Source of the DNA: Aerococcus mictus
GTDB taxonomy: Bacteria > Bacillota > Bacilli > Lactobacillales > Aerococcaceae
Assembly: GCF_003286595.3 (NCBI RefSeq)
Contig: NZ_CP132985.1
Coordinates: forward strand, 1,922,001 to 1,986,000
Reading direction: 5' to 3'
DNA length: 64,000 nt
The position numbers were made by a program, and so were the translations under genes. Under the pieces are notes generated by a model, which ran no database searches, was not told the DNA's origin, and saw only the letters and a program-made list of their open reading frames with translations. Below, piece after piece: positions 16,800 through 26,513 of the stretch; position 1 is the first letter of the stretch, and each line of letters starts with the position of its first letter.

Positions 16800-18140
16800 T
16801 TAACTGAAAGTCTCAATGTCTTTAATTTTGCTGAAGTAAATAGCACAAGTAATTACTATTACAGCGTAAATTCCAATTCCTATTATCCCTAGGTAATTGT
16901 ATGCAATTACTAGTAGCCCTACAGGCCATAAAGCCGCTAAAAGCATAGTTGCTAATCCACTAGTTCCTATATCAAAACTGGCAAGATTGAAGACATCTGT
17001 AATAATAGGTGCAAGCCAGGTTGACATATATAAGCAAAATATAACGTAAATTGAGCTTCCTATAATTGATCTCATCACGTTACCCTTAAAGAAAGGAATC
17101 ATTAAACATATCGCAAAAGCAAAGAACGCTAAATCTCCGAAGGGCAATACTTTATTACCTGGCAAAATTAAAGCTAAAACTAGAGAAATTGGAACAAGTA
17201 GAAGAGATGTAGACATTACTGTTGAATGTCCAACTGTTAGAGCCGCATCCATACCAATTAAAACCTCACGCCCTTCTAAGCGACGATTGGCAAATTCTTG
17301 AGCTGCCTCGGCTATAGGCATTAACCCCTCCATGAACATTGCAACCATTTTTGGCATGATCTTCATAATAGCAGCCGTTGACATTCCGAGTGTGCCTATA
17401 CCTGCTACATCATAGCCAGCAAAAATACCAACAACAATTCCGATAATTAAACCAATAACGACAGTATCACCAAAGATTCCGAAACGTTCAGTTAAAGTTT
17501 CAGCATCCATATCTATCTTGTTAAATCCAGGGATTCGTTCAAAAATCCAATTGATCATTATAGCAAAAATTGCACCAGAAGTTGCCATCATGTGACTAAT
17601 AGCAATACCAGGATATCCAAAAAACTCACTAACCGTTCTTTGAGTAAATGTTGCAAAAGTCCATTGGAGTATAACAGCGATTATTGCTATAAGTAGTCCA
17701 TAAGCAAATTTTCCTGTTATTGCTTGTCCGACTAATCCCATAAAAATCGGAAACCAAAAGTTCCAAATATCGACATTTAATACTTTCGTCCACCCTAAAT
17801 AAATAAAAATAAAGTTAATAATTAATGATATTGGAATCATTAAAATACCTAATGAAGTGGAAAAGGCCAATGGTCCACCTACACCAACACCAATATCTAA
17901 TATATTCAATGATGCACCATATTGCTGCCCCATATCTTGAATTGCAGCTCCGAGACTGTTTGATAATAAATCTAAAACTAAGCCAAGGCCGATACTACCA
18001 ATACCTACTGTGATTCCAGAAATAAAAGCTTTTCCAGGCTTTAGCCCAAATAATAAACCAATAATAAATATAATTATAGGTAAAAATACATTTGATCCTA
18101 ATGAAATGAACCATTCAAATGCATTTAATATAATATCCAT
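16800..18140 (-). CDS. gatC: PTS EIIC, galactitol (GatC) type
   Basis: A 446-residue membrane permease with about ten to twelve hydrophobic segments. It shows GatC landmarks: LLFGLKPGKAFISGITVGIG near residue 25, the MMPKMVAMFMEGLMPIAEAAQEF region near 265, and GREVLIGMDAALTVGHSTVMS just after. It translocates and phosphorylates the substrate together with GatA and GatB. It lies 14 bases after the EIIA gene. Confidence 0.88.
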   Translation of the reverse strand: MDIILNAFEWFISLGSNVFLPIIIFIIGLLFGLKPGKAFISGITVGIGSIGLGLVLDLLSNSLGAAIQDMGQQYGASLNILDIGVGVGGPLAFSTSLGILMIPISLIINFIFIYLGWTKVLNVDIWNFWFPIFMGLVGQAITGKFAYGLLIAIIAVILQWTFATFTQRTVSEFFGYPGIAISHMMATSGAIFAIMINWIFERIPGFNKIDMDAETLTERFGIFGDTVVIGLIIGIVVGIFAGYDVAGIGTLGMSTAAIMKIMPKMVAMFMEGLMPIAEAAQEFANRRLEGREVLIGMDAALTVGHSTVMSTSLLLVPISLVLALILPGNKVLPFGDLAFFAFAICLMIPFFKGNVMRSIIGSSIYVIFCLYMSTWLAPIITDVFNLASFDIGTSGLATMLLAALWPVGLLVIAYNYLGIIGIGIYAVIVITCAIYFSKIKDIETFS

Positions 18141-18154
18141 AATTCTCCCTCTTT

Positions 18155-18610
18155 CTATTGAATTCCAAGACTGATCAATTTATTTTTAAATATTTCTTTA
18201 TCTTCAATCCTCAATAAATCATGAACTTCATTTTTATTTTGAAATAGAGACATTAAATTCTGTAGCATTTCAAGTTGCTCATGGGCCTCCTTCATAGTGA
18301 TCATAAATACCATTTGAACATTAATAATTTGATTAGGATCTGTCATACTACGAAATTCTACGGGTTCTACTAAAGTCGCATAACATATTTGAGATTTATT
18401 AACATGCGCACCATCAGTATGAGGAATAGCAAATCCATACCCATTTATTTCTAAGCCAGTAGGATAATTATCTTCTCTTTCGAGAATAGCATTTCTAAAA
18501 GAACCCTTAACAATGTTGTTTTCTTCAAGAATATCAATTAAATTATTCATTAATTCTTTTGAATTTTTTTGTTTTACATGTAATATTCCTAAGTTTTTGT
18601 CTAAATACAT
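18155..18610 (-). CDS. gatA: PTS EIIA, galactitol/fructose type
   Basis: A 151-residue PtsN-fold phosphocarrier. The phospho-histidine is in GYGFAIPHTDGAHV near residue 63, and the EAHEQLEMLQNLM helix follows near 110. AGGAGG stands before ATG. It passes phosphate from HPr to the GatB-type protein and probably also to the PRD regulator just upstream. Confidence 0.85.
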   Translation of the reverse strand: MYLDKNLGILHVKQKNSKELMNNLIDILEENNIVKGSFRNAILEREDNYPTGLEINGYGFAIPHTDGAHVNKSQICYATLVEPVEFRSMTDPNQIINVQMVFMITMKEAHEQLEMLQNLMSLFQNKNEVHDLLRIEDKEIFKNKLISLGIQ

Positions 18611-18620
18611 ATTTTCCCTC

Positions 18621-20540
18621 CTAATTAATAAATCGATTTATCCATTGCGTCTTATCTTTTATTTCTAGGAGTTCATCAACTAATTTTTTGTTATTAATTA
18701 CTGGAAACAGTTCTTCGATAACTAATTTTATCTTGTTAGTATCTTGATCATTAAAGGTAATCATAACTATTAATTGCACTTTTCCTTTTCCCCATTTAAT
18801 TGGTTTATTTAATGTTGTAAAAGATATAGAAGATTCTATAACAGTGTTTGGATTTGCGTGAGGTAACGCAATTCCATTTTCTAAATTAGTATCCCCTAAT
18901 TTTTCTCTTTCAAAGATTGACTGTCTAAATTCTTTTTTTACCATCTTCTTCTGTTCTAATTGAGTAATCATAAAATCTAGTAGTTCTTCTTTACTTGTAG
19001 AATCTATATGAAGATTTATTAGGTCTTTATTCATAAATTCTAATAAAGTAGGAGCTTTTATTTTTTCAGATGGACTGTAGTTGTTTTGTTCACTAAGTAG
19101 TAAACTGTATGCATTTAAAATGCTTTTATAATCTTGTGAAGAAAATATAGGCGAAACTTTAATATAATTCCTTTTAAAATCTCCTAAATCAATGGTAGTT
19201 ATTATTAAATCAACATTTTTTAAGTTAACCTTGTGTAACTTATTAGCATTAGCAATTTCAATATTATCTTGGTTTGGTAAAATCCGTTTTACTTTTTGGT
19301 AAATAAGTTGCGCAGAAGACATACCATACTGACATATAATTAAAATATTTTTAGACTCTGACTGTTTCTCTAATGCAATTTGAAAATGAATTAAAATTAG
19401 AGAAACTTCATGATCATTGAATGAAACATTATATTTTTTCTCAAAATCTCCAAGTAAATACCATAAAATGCTAAAAAGCTCCATATATTGAATTTTTATA
19501 GAATCTAGCAATGGATTCTCAATTTGTATTCCCTTTTCTAATCTCATCAGCATTGGAGGAAAGTGTTGGTATAACGAAAATAGCAAATGTCTATCCTCCA
19601 TTAAATTAATATCCTCTATCATACTGACTTCATTAATTAAGATTTTTACGGAATTCTTGATATTATCATCGATATTTACTATATTTTTTTGTATTCTATG
19701 AGCATAAAGTTGTCTTGTAATATAAGTTTTATCTTCGATCTGATATTCAATTTCAAAGGTCTGTGAAAGCTTATTGACTAAACTTTCCGCTATTGGATAG
19801 ACTTCTAAATATTTAATTGAATCTAATAAAAGTTCTTCCTGCGACTGAATCTGATGATCAATCTGTATCCTTGACAAATGAATAAGTAAGACACTAACCA
19901 AAGATCGATAATAATAGTTGGATGCATCTCTAGCGAAACCATCAATTTCATCCTTAAGCAATGAATCAACATACTGTATCGATTCTTCATCGAATAATAA
20001 CTTAATCACTTGCGTAAAAGATAGATCAGATTCATTGTTTGAAAAATAAAAGACAATTGCTTTAATTGCTTTTTGAAGAGTCTCCTCGTTCCCAATGAGT
20101 GCCAGTTCGTGTTTAGAGGATTCAATATACGAGTCTGTGCCATCAATGATCTCATTTAATACATGAATATCTTTATAGATCGAAGTTTTACTCACAATAA
20201 AAGCTTCAGAAAGGTAGTCCAGACTGATATCTTGATTTGTGAAAGCTAGTAATTTAATTATTATTAAGCGTCTATTAGAAGGATCGTAAATATCACAATC
20301 CAATAAATTGCTGCTTAATAAGTTTGTTTGTATTATAGATATATCTCCAACAATTTTAACTCCTGCTGATGGTTTTCTTTGGACTTCTCCTCCATTTTTT
20401 TTAATAAACTCATTTATAATATCTAAATCCGAATAGATTGTCCGTGCTGATACAGACATTCTTTTTGCATAATAAGAAGCAGGTTGATAGCTATGTTCAC
20501 TAAGCATCGATTTCAGTAGTTTTAACTGTCTACTATTCAT
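18621..20540 (-). CDS. PRD-domain regulator with EIIB and EIIA domains, operon C
   Basis: A 639-residue BglG-type regulator. Two N-terminal helix-turn-helix units (residues about 5-120, including SVSARTIYSDLDIINE and SKTSIYKDIHVLNE), two PRDs (about 180-380), an EIIB-like loop IICQYGMSSAQ near 396 and a C-terminal EIIA with GIALPHANPN near 555. ATG 20540 follows AAAGGATG at normal spacing; the frame is open for three more codons. It opens the operon with the galactitol-type PTS, YjbQ, epimerase and HxlB, and should sense the phosphorylation state of that PTS. Confidence 0.83.
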   Translation of the reverse strand: MNSRQLKLLKSMLSEHSYQPASYYAKRMSVSARTIYSDLDIINEFIKKNGGEVQRKPSAGVKIVGDISIIQTNLLSSNLLDCDIYDPSNRRLIIIKLLAFTNQDISLDYLSEAFIVSKTSIYKDIHVLNEIIDGTDSYIESSKHELALIGNEETLQKAIKAIVFYFSNNESDLSFTQVIKLLFDEESIQYVDSLLKDEIDGFARDASNYYYRSLVSVLLIHLSRIQIDHQIQSQEELLLDSIKYLEVYPIAESLVNKLSQTFEIEYQIEDKTYITRQLYAHRIQKNIVNIDDNIKNSVKILINEVSMIEDINLMEDRHLLFSLYQHFPPMLMRLEKGIQIENPLLDSIKIQYMELFSILWYLLGDFEKKYNVSFNDHEVSLILIHFQIALEKQSESKNILIICQYGMSSAQLIYQKVKRILPNQDNIEIANANKLHKVNLKNVDLIITTIDLGDFKRNYIKVSPIFSSQDYKSILNAYSLLLSEQNNYSPSEKIKAPTLLEFMNKDLINLHIDSTSKEELLDFMITQLEQKKMVKKEFRQSIFEREKLGDTNLENGIALPHANPNTVIESSISFTTLNKPIKWGKGKVQLIVMITFNDQDTNKIKLVIEELFPVINNKKLVDELLEIKDKTQWINRFIN

Positions 20541-21146
20541 AACTCTCATCCTTTACTAGCTAGATCTTCTTTAAATATATCCTAGCATCTACACCTAATG
20601 AAGGCGATTACAGCTTTTTCAACATTGATTGTTGATAATAAGTAAATATCCATTAAAATGGTTATACTAAGAGATAGCCTATACAATTTAGTATTTATTA
20701 TATAACCACTATCTATTATGATCTTCTAATATATATTATTAGTTATTTTTAGTATAAATCATTATTTAGGCATCCTTAATAAGAAATTTCCTATTTCTAC
20801 AAAACTATAAAATTAAGTATTTTTAAATAATATTTACTAAATTTTCATTAAAAGAATAGAATAAGGGAACCTATAGTTGCTTATTGCATCTATAGGTTCC
20901 CTATTTCATTAGAATATACATTTAAGTTCACTTAAATATTTGAATTGTCATACATATTTTATTAAATACCTATCCTAAATCAAAAATCCATAGCTTGATA
21001 GAGTTTCAATCGGTTATTATTTTTTACAAATATTAGGTGGAGTAAATTCAACTTATTAATAAATTAATCTTAATTTTTTATATTCTATCAATTATATATA
21101 ATTCAGTTTATTATATTTGACCATCTATTACTATACATAATGAAAA
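20541..21146. other. AT-rich intergenic region without a gene
   Basis: About 600 bases with no credible coding frame. It should hold the promoter of the PRD regulator gene on the minus strand. The short inverted element CAACATTGATTGTTG near 20628 may be an operator. Apart from the hairpin at 20865-20901 and the manA terminator at its right edge I see nothing more. Confidence 0.5.
20865..20901. repeat. Strong isolated hairpin
   Basis: GGGAACCTATAG (20865-20876) and CTATAGGTTCCC (20890-20901) are exact complements around a 13-base loop. It lies far from both flanking genes and has only short T runs, so it may be a weak terminator or a leftover of a mobile element. Confidence 0.5.
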
Positions 21147-21175
21147 AAGCACCAAAAGATAAACTTTCAGTGCTT
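21147..21175 (-). terminator. Terminator of the manA-fruA operon
   Basis: On the minus strand AAGCACTGAAAG pairs with CTTTTGGTGCTT and is followed by TTTTTT. It lies 25 bases past the manA stop. Confidence 0.75.
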
Positions 21176-21199
21176 ATTAAAAAGATCCTATATCTATTC

Positions 21200-22147
21200 C
21201 TACTTCACCACATGCGAAACAATCAATTCCACTTGGCCTTCAAGCCTTACTTCCGTCACTTCATACGGTAAAATGAAGGATTGTCCTTTTTTAATGGAGT
21301 AGCCATTGTCATTAACAAACAGTTTCCCCTGGCCCTCAACCACAGTAGCTAAATAATAATCTTCAGGTAAATCAACCTTTAATTCGCCATCCACATGCCA
21401 ACGGTAGACAGCAAAATCCTTACCAGTGACAAAATGTTTGATGGAACTCTTCCCATATTTCTTTTCCCATTCATCTAATTCAGGATCTTGATGAGGAACC
21501 TGAGCAACATCCAAAGATTGCTTGAGATGGAGGTCGCGGAGCTTACCATCCTTATCTTTACGGTCATAATCATACACTCGATAAGTGGTATCTGAATTTT
21601 GTTGGGTTTCTAAGATAGTGATCCCCTTACCAATAGCGTGAATAGTTCCTGCCGGCACATAGTAGAATTCGCCTGGCTTTACATCCACATAATGCAAGAG
21701 TTCCTTCCATTTATGATCTTTTATCATCTCTTCAAACTCTGCTCTACTTTGGGCATTATGTCCATAGACAATTTGGGCCCCAGGCTCGGCTGCTAAGATA
21801 TACCAACTTTCAGTTTTGCCGAGTTCATTCTCATGCTCTAAGGCATAGGCATCGTTAGGATGAAGTTGGACAGATAGGTCATCCTTAGCATCGATAATTT
21901 TTACCAATAAAGGGAATTTCCCACCCTCTTTTCTGCCAAAGAGTTCAGGTTCTTTATCATAGAGCTCTTGCAGAGTTAAACCAGCAAATTCTCCTCCAAT
22001 AACGGTTGCTGGCCCATTAGGATGGGCACTGATTACCCATGCTTCCCCTGTTGTCTCAGAGGGAATATCAAAATGATAGTCATCACGTAACTTGGTCCCA
22101 CCCCAAATTTTTTCATGCAGGGCAGCTTGTAAAAATATAACATCCAT
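21200..22147 (-). CDS. manA: Mannose-6-phosphate isomerase, class I, copy 1
   Basis: A 315-residue zinc cupin enzyme of the short Gram-positive ManA type. It shows KIWGGTKLRDDY near residue 13, EAWVISAHPNGP near 36, LSVQLHPND near 92 (zinc Q/H), KTESWYIL near 110 (zinc E), VPAGTIHAIGKGI near 166 (zinc H) and TYRVYDYDR near 190. It converts mannose 6-phosphate to fructose 6-phosphate. It lies downstream of the fructose/mannose-type PTS gene, a pairing that fits mannose uptake. A second, longer ManA is at 28240. Confidence 0.93.
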   Translation of the reverse strand: MDVIFLQAALHEKIWGGTKLRDDYHFDIPSETTGEAWVISAHPNGPATVIGGEFAGLTLQELYDKEPELFGRKEGGKFPLLVKIIDAKDDLSVQLHPNDAYALEHENELGKTESWYILAAEPGAQIVYGHNAQSRAEFEEMIKDHKWKELLHYVDVKPGEFYYVPAGTIHAIGKGITILETQQNSDTTYRVYDYDRKDKDGKLRDLHLKQSLDVAQVPHQDPELDEWEKKYGKSSIKHFVTGKDFAVYRWHVDGELKVDLPEDYYLATVVEGQGKLFVNDNGYSIKKGQSFILPYEVTEVRLEGQVELIVSHVVK

Positions 22148-22198
22148 AACGCTTGTTTCTCCTTTATTACTGACTCACTAACTATCAATCAGCAGGGT

Positions 22199-24148
22199 CT
22201 ATTCTACTGTGATTTCTTTAAACAATTGATAGAGTTCTTCTTTTGTCTTTGCATTCATCACTGCAGTCCGGAAATCATCATTCATTAGCTTCCGCGATAG
22301 CATTTGTAAGATTTTGAGGTGGGTGTTCCCTTTTTCGTGTTCAGGAACTAAGATCATAAAGACCATATTAGCGGGTTGGCCGTCCATACTATCCCAGTCG
22401 ATCCCCTTTTCAGAATAACCGTAAAGCACTTTTACTTGGTCAATTGCCGCTGATTTGGCGTGGGGAATGGCTAATTGCTGACCGACTCCGGTGGTGCTCT
22501 CTGCTTCGCGGGCTTCTAGGGCTTCGAGGACGGTTTCCTTATCATTGATAAATTGATCGATTCCCTTAAAAGCTAACATTTCCTTAAAGGCTTCAGTTTT
22601 TGTACTTGCCTTAAGATTGAGATCCATTAAATGTTCTTCAGTAATATCCGTTAAATCATGAATACTGTTTACTGCTCCTTGGCTTTCTGTCGTTTCTTGA
22701 TCACTTTCACTAGCTGCAGCACTTTCAACTTCAGCAGTGGCCAGGCCCGGATTATCTGCAATATTTTGCTTCAATAGTCCGATTAAGGCCACACTGACAG
22801 CGACCCCAATCAAAACAGCAATAGTAAACCAGCCGACATTATCCACTGCTCCTAGCACTGCAACAATAGGGCCTCCATGAGCCACGTGGTCGCCAACACC
22901 GGTCATCATGGCAATGATAGCCCCAACGATGGAACCACCCATGATAGACGGAATCACACGGAAGGGGTCTTGAGCAGCAAAAGGAATGGCTCCTTCAGTA
23001 ATCCCAAATAGTCCCATTAAAAAGGAAGCTGTACCCGTTTGCCGGTCAACTTCAGTAAATTTCTTCTTATAGAGGTGTGCAGAAATCCCCATGGCTAGTG
23101 GAGGGATACAAATAGCTACCGCATTGGCACCCATGACACTATAGGATCCTTCAGCGATTAAGCCTGAACCAAAAAGAAAGGCCGTTTTATTAAAGGGACC
23201 ACCCATGTCGAAGGAAATCATTGCTCCAATAATGGCACCCAAAAAGATCTTACTACTACCTTGTAGGGAAGCTAACCAATGGGTCATGGCATCAAACATT
23301 GCGGCAATTGGTGCTCCAATTAGGAAAATAAAGATAAATCCAACCACTAAACTTGAAATAATCGGAATAAAGATAATGGGCATCACTGTTTGCATGGCCT
23401 TTGGCACCTTGATCGATTTGATCCATTTAGCCACGTAACCAGCAATAATACCGGCAATAATACCACCAATAAATCCAGTGTTAGCTTCACTCCCATAAAA
23501 GCTCCCATTGACTGCAATATAACCACCGACCATACCTGGTACTAAACCGGGACGTTCAGCAATTCCGTAGGCCGTATAAGCAGCTAGGATAGGAACCATA
23601 AAGGACATGGCTGCTCCACCAATATTATTGACATGGAACCAAATACTATCTTCAGGAATCACGAAGCCTTCTGGAGTCGCTTCTCCGCCTAGGGATAGGG
23701 CTATAGCAATGAGGAGCCCGCCGGTAACAACAAAAGGAATCATAAAGGAAACCCCATTCATGATACTCCGGTAGATAGTTTTTCCAACACCCATTTCCTC
23801 TTTTTCTTCACTTTTGACGGCTTGACCTTTCATTACTTTGCCCTTGCCATCTAAGATGGATTGAATTAATTCTTCCGGGCGATCAATCCCTTGTCTAACA
23901 GCCACTTCAATGACTCTTTTCCCCGCAAAGCGTGACTTGTCAATATCGGTATCCGCTGCAATAATTATTCCTTCAGCTTCTTCAATTTCCTGATATGTGA
24001 AATCATTTTCAACACCTATCGATCCATGGGTTTCAACCTTAACGTCAACCCCCATTTTCTTCCCTGCTTCCTCCAAATTTTCGGCAGCCATATAGGTATG
24101 AGCAACTCCGGTTGGGCAGGAAGTGATCGCTAAAACTTTCTTAGCCAT
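22199..24148 (-). CDS. fruA: PTS fructose/mannose-type EIIBCA fusion
   Basis: A 649-residue single-chain permease in B-C-A order. The EIIB cysteine is in ITSCPTGVAHTYMAAENL at residues about 8-25; EIIC spans about 130-465 with the MAMGIS and DMGGPFNKTAF signatures; EIIA is at 505-649 with the phospho-histidine in QQLAIPHAKSA. Usual FruA proteins put EIIA first, so this C-terminal placement resembles mannose-preferring and some Listeria/Enterococcus enzymes. Next to manA it probably imports mannose or fructose. There is no phosphofructokinase (fruK) gene beside it. Confidence 0.9.
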   Translation of the reverse strand: MAKKVLAITSCPTGVAHTYMAAENLEEAGKKMGVDVKVETHGSIGVENDFTYQEIEEAEGIIIAADTDIDKSRFAGKRVIEVAVRQGIDRPEELIQSILDGKGKVMKGQAVKSEEKEEMGVGKTIYRSIMNGVSFMIPFVVTGGLLIAIALSLGGEATPEGFVIPEDSIWFHVNNIGGAAMSFMVPILAAYTAYGIAERPGLVPGMVGGYIAVNGSFYGSEANTGFIGGIIAGIIAGYVAKWIKSIKVPKAMQTVMPIIFIPIISSLVVGFIFIFLIGAPIAAMFDAMTHWLASLQGSSKIFLGAIIGAMISFDMGGPFNKTAFLFGSGLIAEGSYSVMGANAVAICIPPLAMGISAHLYKKKFTEVDRQTGTASFLMGLFGITEGAIPFAAQDPFRVIPSIMGGSIVGAIIAMMTGVGDHVAHGGPIVAVLGAVDNVGWFTIAVLIGVAVSVALIGLLKQNIADNPGLATAEVESAAASESDQETTESQGAVNSIHDLTDITEEHLMDLNLKASTKTEAFKEMLAFKGIDQFINDKETVLEALEAREAESTTGVGQQLAIPHAKSAAIDQVKVLYGYSEKGIDWDSMDGQPANMVFMILVPEHEKGNTHLKILQMLSRKLMNDDFRTAVMNAKTKEELYQLFKEITVE

Positions 24149-24281
24149 CCTTCTATCCTTCTTTCTATTGATAATAAATAAATTATAGCGCTAAACTTTT
24201 CTCGATAGTCTCCTTTCTATATGAAAACCCTTTTATCTCCACCCTAAAGTATACCATCTCCCAATACATTTTTGGCAAAGA

Positions 24282-24309
24282 AAAATCACTCCATGACTGA
24301 AGTGATTTT
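24282..24309 (-). terminator. Terminator after the HAD hydrolase gene
   Basis: AAAATCACT (24282-24290) pairs with AGTGATTTT (24301-24309). On the minus strand it is followed by TTCTTT, and it lies 17 bases past the HAD stop. Confidence 0.7.
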
Positions 24310-24326
24310 AAGGATTCTATCATTTT

Positions 24327-25037
24327 TTATTTAAGCAAATTCTCAATCGCCGCCTGTAGCTGGCCTTCATCGTTTACTGATAGGTCGGCTTGGCTATCTG
24401 CTTGATCTTGTTGATGGTAATTTAACCAGATGCTGTGCCAGCCCGCAGCATGAGCCCCTCTAATATCATGCTGGTAAGAGTCACCAATGTACCAATAATC
24501 ATAATCTTCGCCAATAATTTGCTTCATATAATCAAAGATTCGCGGGTCAGGCTTTTCGATACCAATGTCTCCCGAGACAACAATGCGATTTGAGGAAAAC
24601 CAGCGACCTAGGTCTAAATAGCGCGCTTTCTGCCATTGGCGGTCACTTAATCCATTAGTAATAATCCCTAAAGGAACGCCCTGATCAATCAACCAATAAA
24701 AGACTTGTTCCAATTTGGGAGAAAGGCTCATGGTCGCTTGACTTTGACTGTATAAGTGTTGCCAGTGATCAGCCTCCTCATCACTTATTTGAATCCCTAT
24801 TTCTTTCATAGCTAATTGAATGCGGTCCCGCCACATCTCTTGATTAGAGTAATCCCCTTGAGCTGCTCGATCATAGGCTAGATTACTCATCCTTTTAAAT
24901 ACTTGATAATCGAGCTGATCAGGGTCAAAGTCCCGTCTTACCTCCTTAAATTTCTCATTAGCCTTCTTAAAAATATCACTCTTTTGATAGAGGGTGTCAT
25001 CTAAATCCCAAACTAAGCATAGTTTTTTTGCCGTCAT
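24327..25037 (-). CDS. HAD-superfamily phosphatase
   Basis: A 236-residue haloacid-dehalogenase-type hydrolase. Motif I LVWDLDDTLY is at residues about 8-17, an alpha-helical C1 cap follows, motif II is IITNGLSD near 124, and motif III/IV is IEKPDPRIFDYM then YIGDSYQHDIRGAHAAGW near 182. It removes phosphate from a small metabolite, possibly a sugar or nucleotide phosphate. It is a single gene with its own terminators, so context gives no substrate. Confidence 0.85.
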   Translation of the reverse strand: MTAKKLCLVWDLDDTLYQKSDIFKKANEKFKEVRRDFDPDQLDYQVFKRMSNLAYDRAAQGDYSNQEMWRDRIQLAMKEIGIQISDEEADHWQHLYSQSQATMSLSPKLEQVFYWLIDQGVPLGIITNGLSDRQWQKARYLDLGRWFSSNRIVVSGDIGIEKPDPRIFDYMKQIIGEDYDYWYIGDSYQHDIRGAHAAGWHSIWLNYHQQDQADSQADLSVNDEGQLQAAIENLLK

Positions 25038-25060
25038 CGACTTACTCCCTTCCTTATTAA

Positions 25061-25122
25061 AAACAAACTCCCAACCAATAACTGTGGCCTAATTGTACCT
25101 ACAGTTATTTGTGGGAGTGTTT
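25061..25122 (-). terminator. Long terminator hairpin of operon E
   Basis: Two nested stems: an outer one with AAACAAACTCCCA and TGGGAGTGTTT, and an inner one with AATAACTGT and ACAGTTATT. On the minus strand it ends in TTTGTTTTTAAT. It begins right after the EIIC stop at 25124. Confidence 0.7.
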
Positions 25123-25123
25123 G

Positions 25124-26170
25124 CTAAATATTTTCCTGATTGATATTTTTCTTAGTGAAATGAAGAATGATTGCTGCAACAATAGCGCCGATAAAAATAG
25201 CTAGTGTATACCAGAGCTTACCATTAACAACAGGTAGGACGATTAAGCCGCCATGAGGGACTAAACATTCAACCCCATTCATCATTCCAATGGCACCACC
25301 TATTGCACTACCAATAATAATTGCCGGTAAGACACTCTTCATATCTTTTACAGCGAAGGGAATAGCCCCTTCAGTGATGCCGATAAGGCCCATAAAGAAG
25401 GTCGATAGACCTAAATTCCGGTCCGATTCGTCATATTTCTTCCCATCAATAAAAGTAGAAATAGCAAGGGCCAACGGGGGAATTGCACAAGCAATCCGAT
25501 GGGTACCATTTGGCGCATAAACACCTTCTGCCATGAGAGCGATGGTAAAGGCTGTGGCCGTTTTATTAATTGGTCCACCCATATCAACCGCTGTCATAGC
25601 GCCAATCAAGACTCCCAGAAGCAGTGAACTTCCTCCCTGCATATCTGATAGTAATCTGACTAAGGCATCCATAAAGGCTCCAATTGGAGTAGCAATGAGG
25701 TAGACATAAAGCATCCCAATCACAAAAACCGTTGCAATAGGAACAATTAGGATAGGCATGATGGTTTTTAACATTTGTGGAACTTTCCAAGTCTTAGGCC
25801 AACGAACAAAGTAACCCGCTAAGACGCCTAGAATCATAGCTCCTAGAAAACCCGTTTTTACTTGATTAGCGCCAATAGGATTATTAGCAACATACCCTAA
25901 AATCATCCCTGGCACTAAGCCCGGTTTACCGGCCAGACTATGGGCAATATAGCCTGCTAGCAAGGGGATCATCATGGCAAAGCCGGCATTCCCTAATTCG
26001 TTCAAATTTCTCATGAAAGGATTGGTGATTTCTAAACCAGCGTCTGTCGCTGTACCCGTTGATAAAGCAACGGCTAAAAAGATCCCCCCCACAACCACTG
26101 CGGGAAGCATATAGGAAACACCTGTATTAAAAGCTTTCTTTAGGTCTTTCCAAATTTTATTATCTTTCAT
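25124..26170 (-). CDS. PTS EIIC, fructose type
   Basis: A 348-residue membrane permease without fused A or B domains. It has about nine hydrophobic segments, KPGLVPGMILGYVANNPIG near residue 82, MTAVDMGGPINKTATAF near 190 and GITEGAIPFAVKD near 265, the fructose-family signatures. It takes phosphate from the separate EIIB and EIIA encoded directly upstream. The operon also has hxlA, hxlB and a second manA, so its product is probably a hexulose or mannose-type 6- or 1-phosphate routed to fructose 6-phosphate. Confidence 0.88.
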   Translation of the reverse strand: MKDNKIWKDLKKAFNTGVSYMLPAVVVGGIFLAVALSTGTATDAGLEITNPFMRNLNELGNAGFAMMIPLLAGYIAHSLAGKPGLVPGMILGYVANNPIGANQVKTGFLGAMILGVLAGYFVRWPKTWKVPQMLKTIMPILIVPIATVFVIGMLYVYLIATPIGAFMDALVRLLSDMQGGSSLLLGVLIGAMTAVDMGGPINKTATAFTIALMAEGVYAPNGTHRIACAIPPLALAISTFIDGKKYDESDRNLGLSTFFMGLIGITEGAIPFAVKDMKSVLPAIIIGSAIGGAIGMMNGVECLVPHGGLIVLPVVNGKLWYTLAIFIGAIVAAIILHFTKKNINQENI

Positions 26171-26186
26171 TCTCTTCTCCCCCTAG

Positions 26187-26501
26187 CTATAATTCTTCTA
26201 ATTGGTCAAAGATAGCTTGAGGGTTTTTAATGACTTCACCGGGTTCTACGGTGAGTACTTTATTTTGATTTTCTTTTTCTTCAAAGCGTTCTTCGTCTTC
26301 AACTTCAATGGCTACTGCAAAAATAACTACATCCGCTGCATCAATTTCCTCTTGACTTAACTCATTTTCAATCCCCATGCTCCCTTGGGTTTCCACTTTG
26401 CATTCATAGCCTCTCGCTTTAGCTTCTTTTTCGATTGCTTCCTGGGCCATATAAGTATGGGCAATGCCCGTTGGACAAGCTGATACTCCGACAACTTTCA
26501 T
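26187..26501 (-). CDS. PTS EIIB, fructose type
   Basis: A 104-residue phosphocarrier with the active cysteine in VSACPTGIAHTYMAQEAIE at residues about 5-23 and the KVETQGSMGIEN segment near 37, as in fructose EIIB. The C-terminal tail (residues about 70-95) is rich in acidic residues. It lies 17 bases before the EIIC gene and 13 after the EIIA gene. Confidence 0.88.
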   Translation of the reverse strand: MKVVGVSACPTGIAHTYMAQEAIEKEAKARGYECKVETQGSMGIENELSQEEIDAADVVIFAVAIEVEDEERFEEKENQNKVLTVEPGEVIKNPQAIFDQLEEL

Positions 26502-26513
26502 GGTGAATCCTCC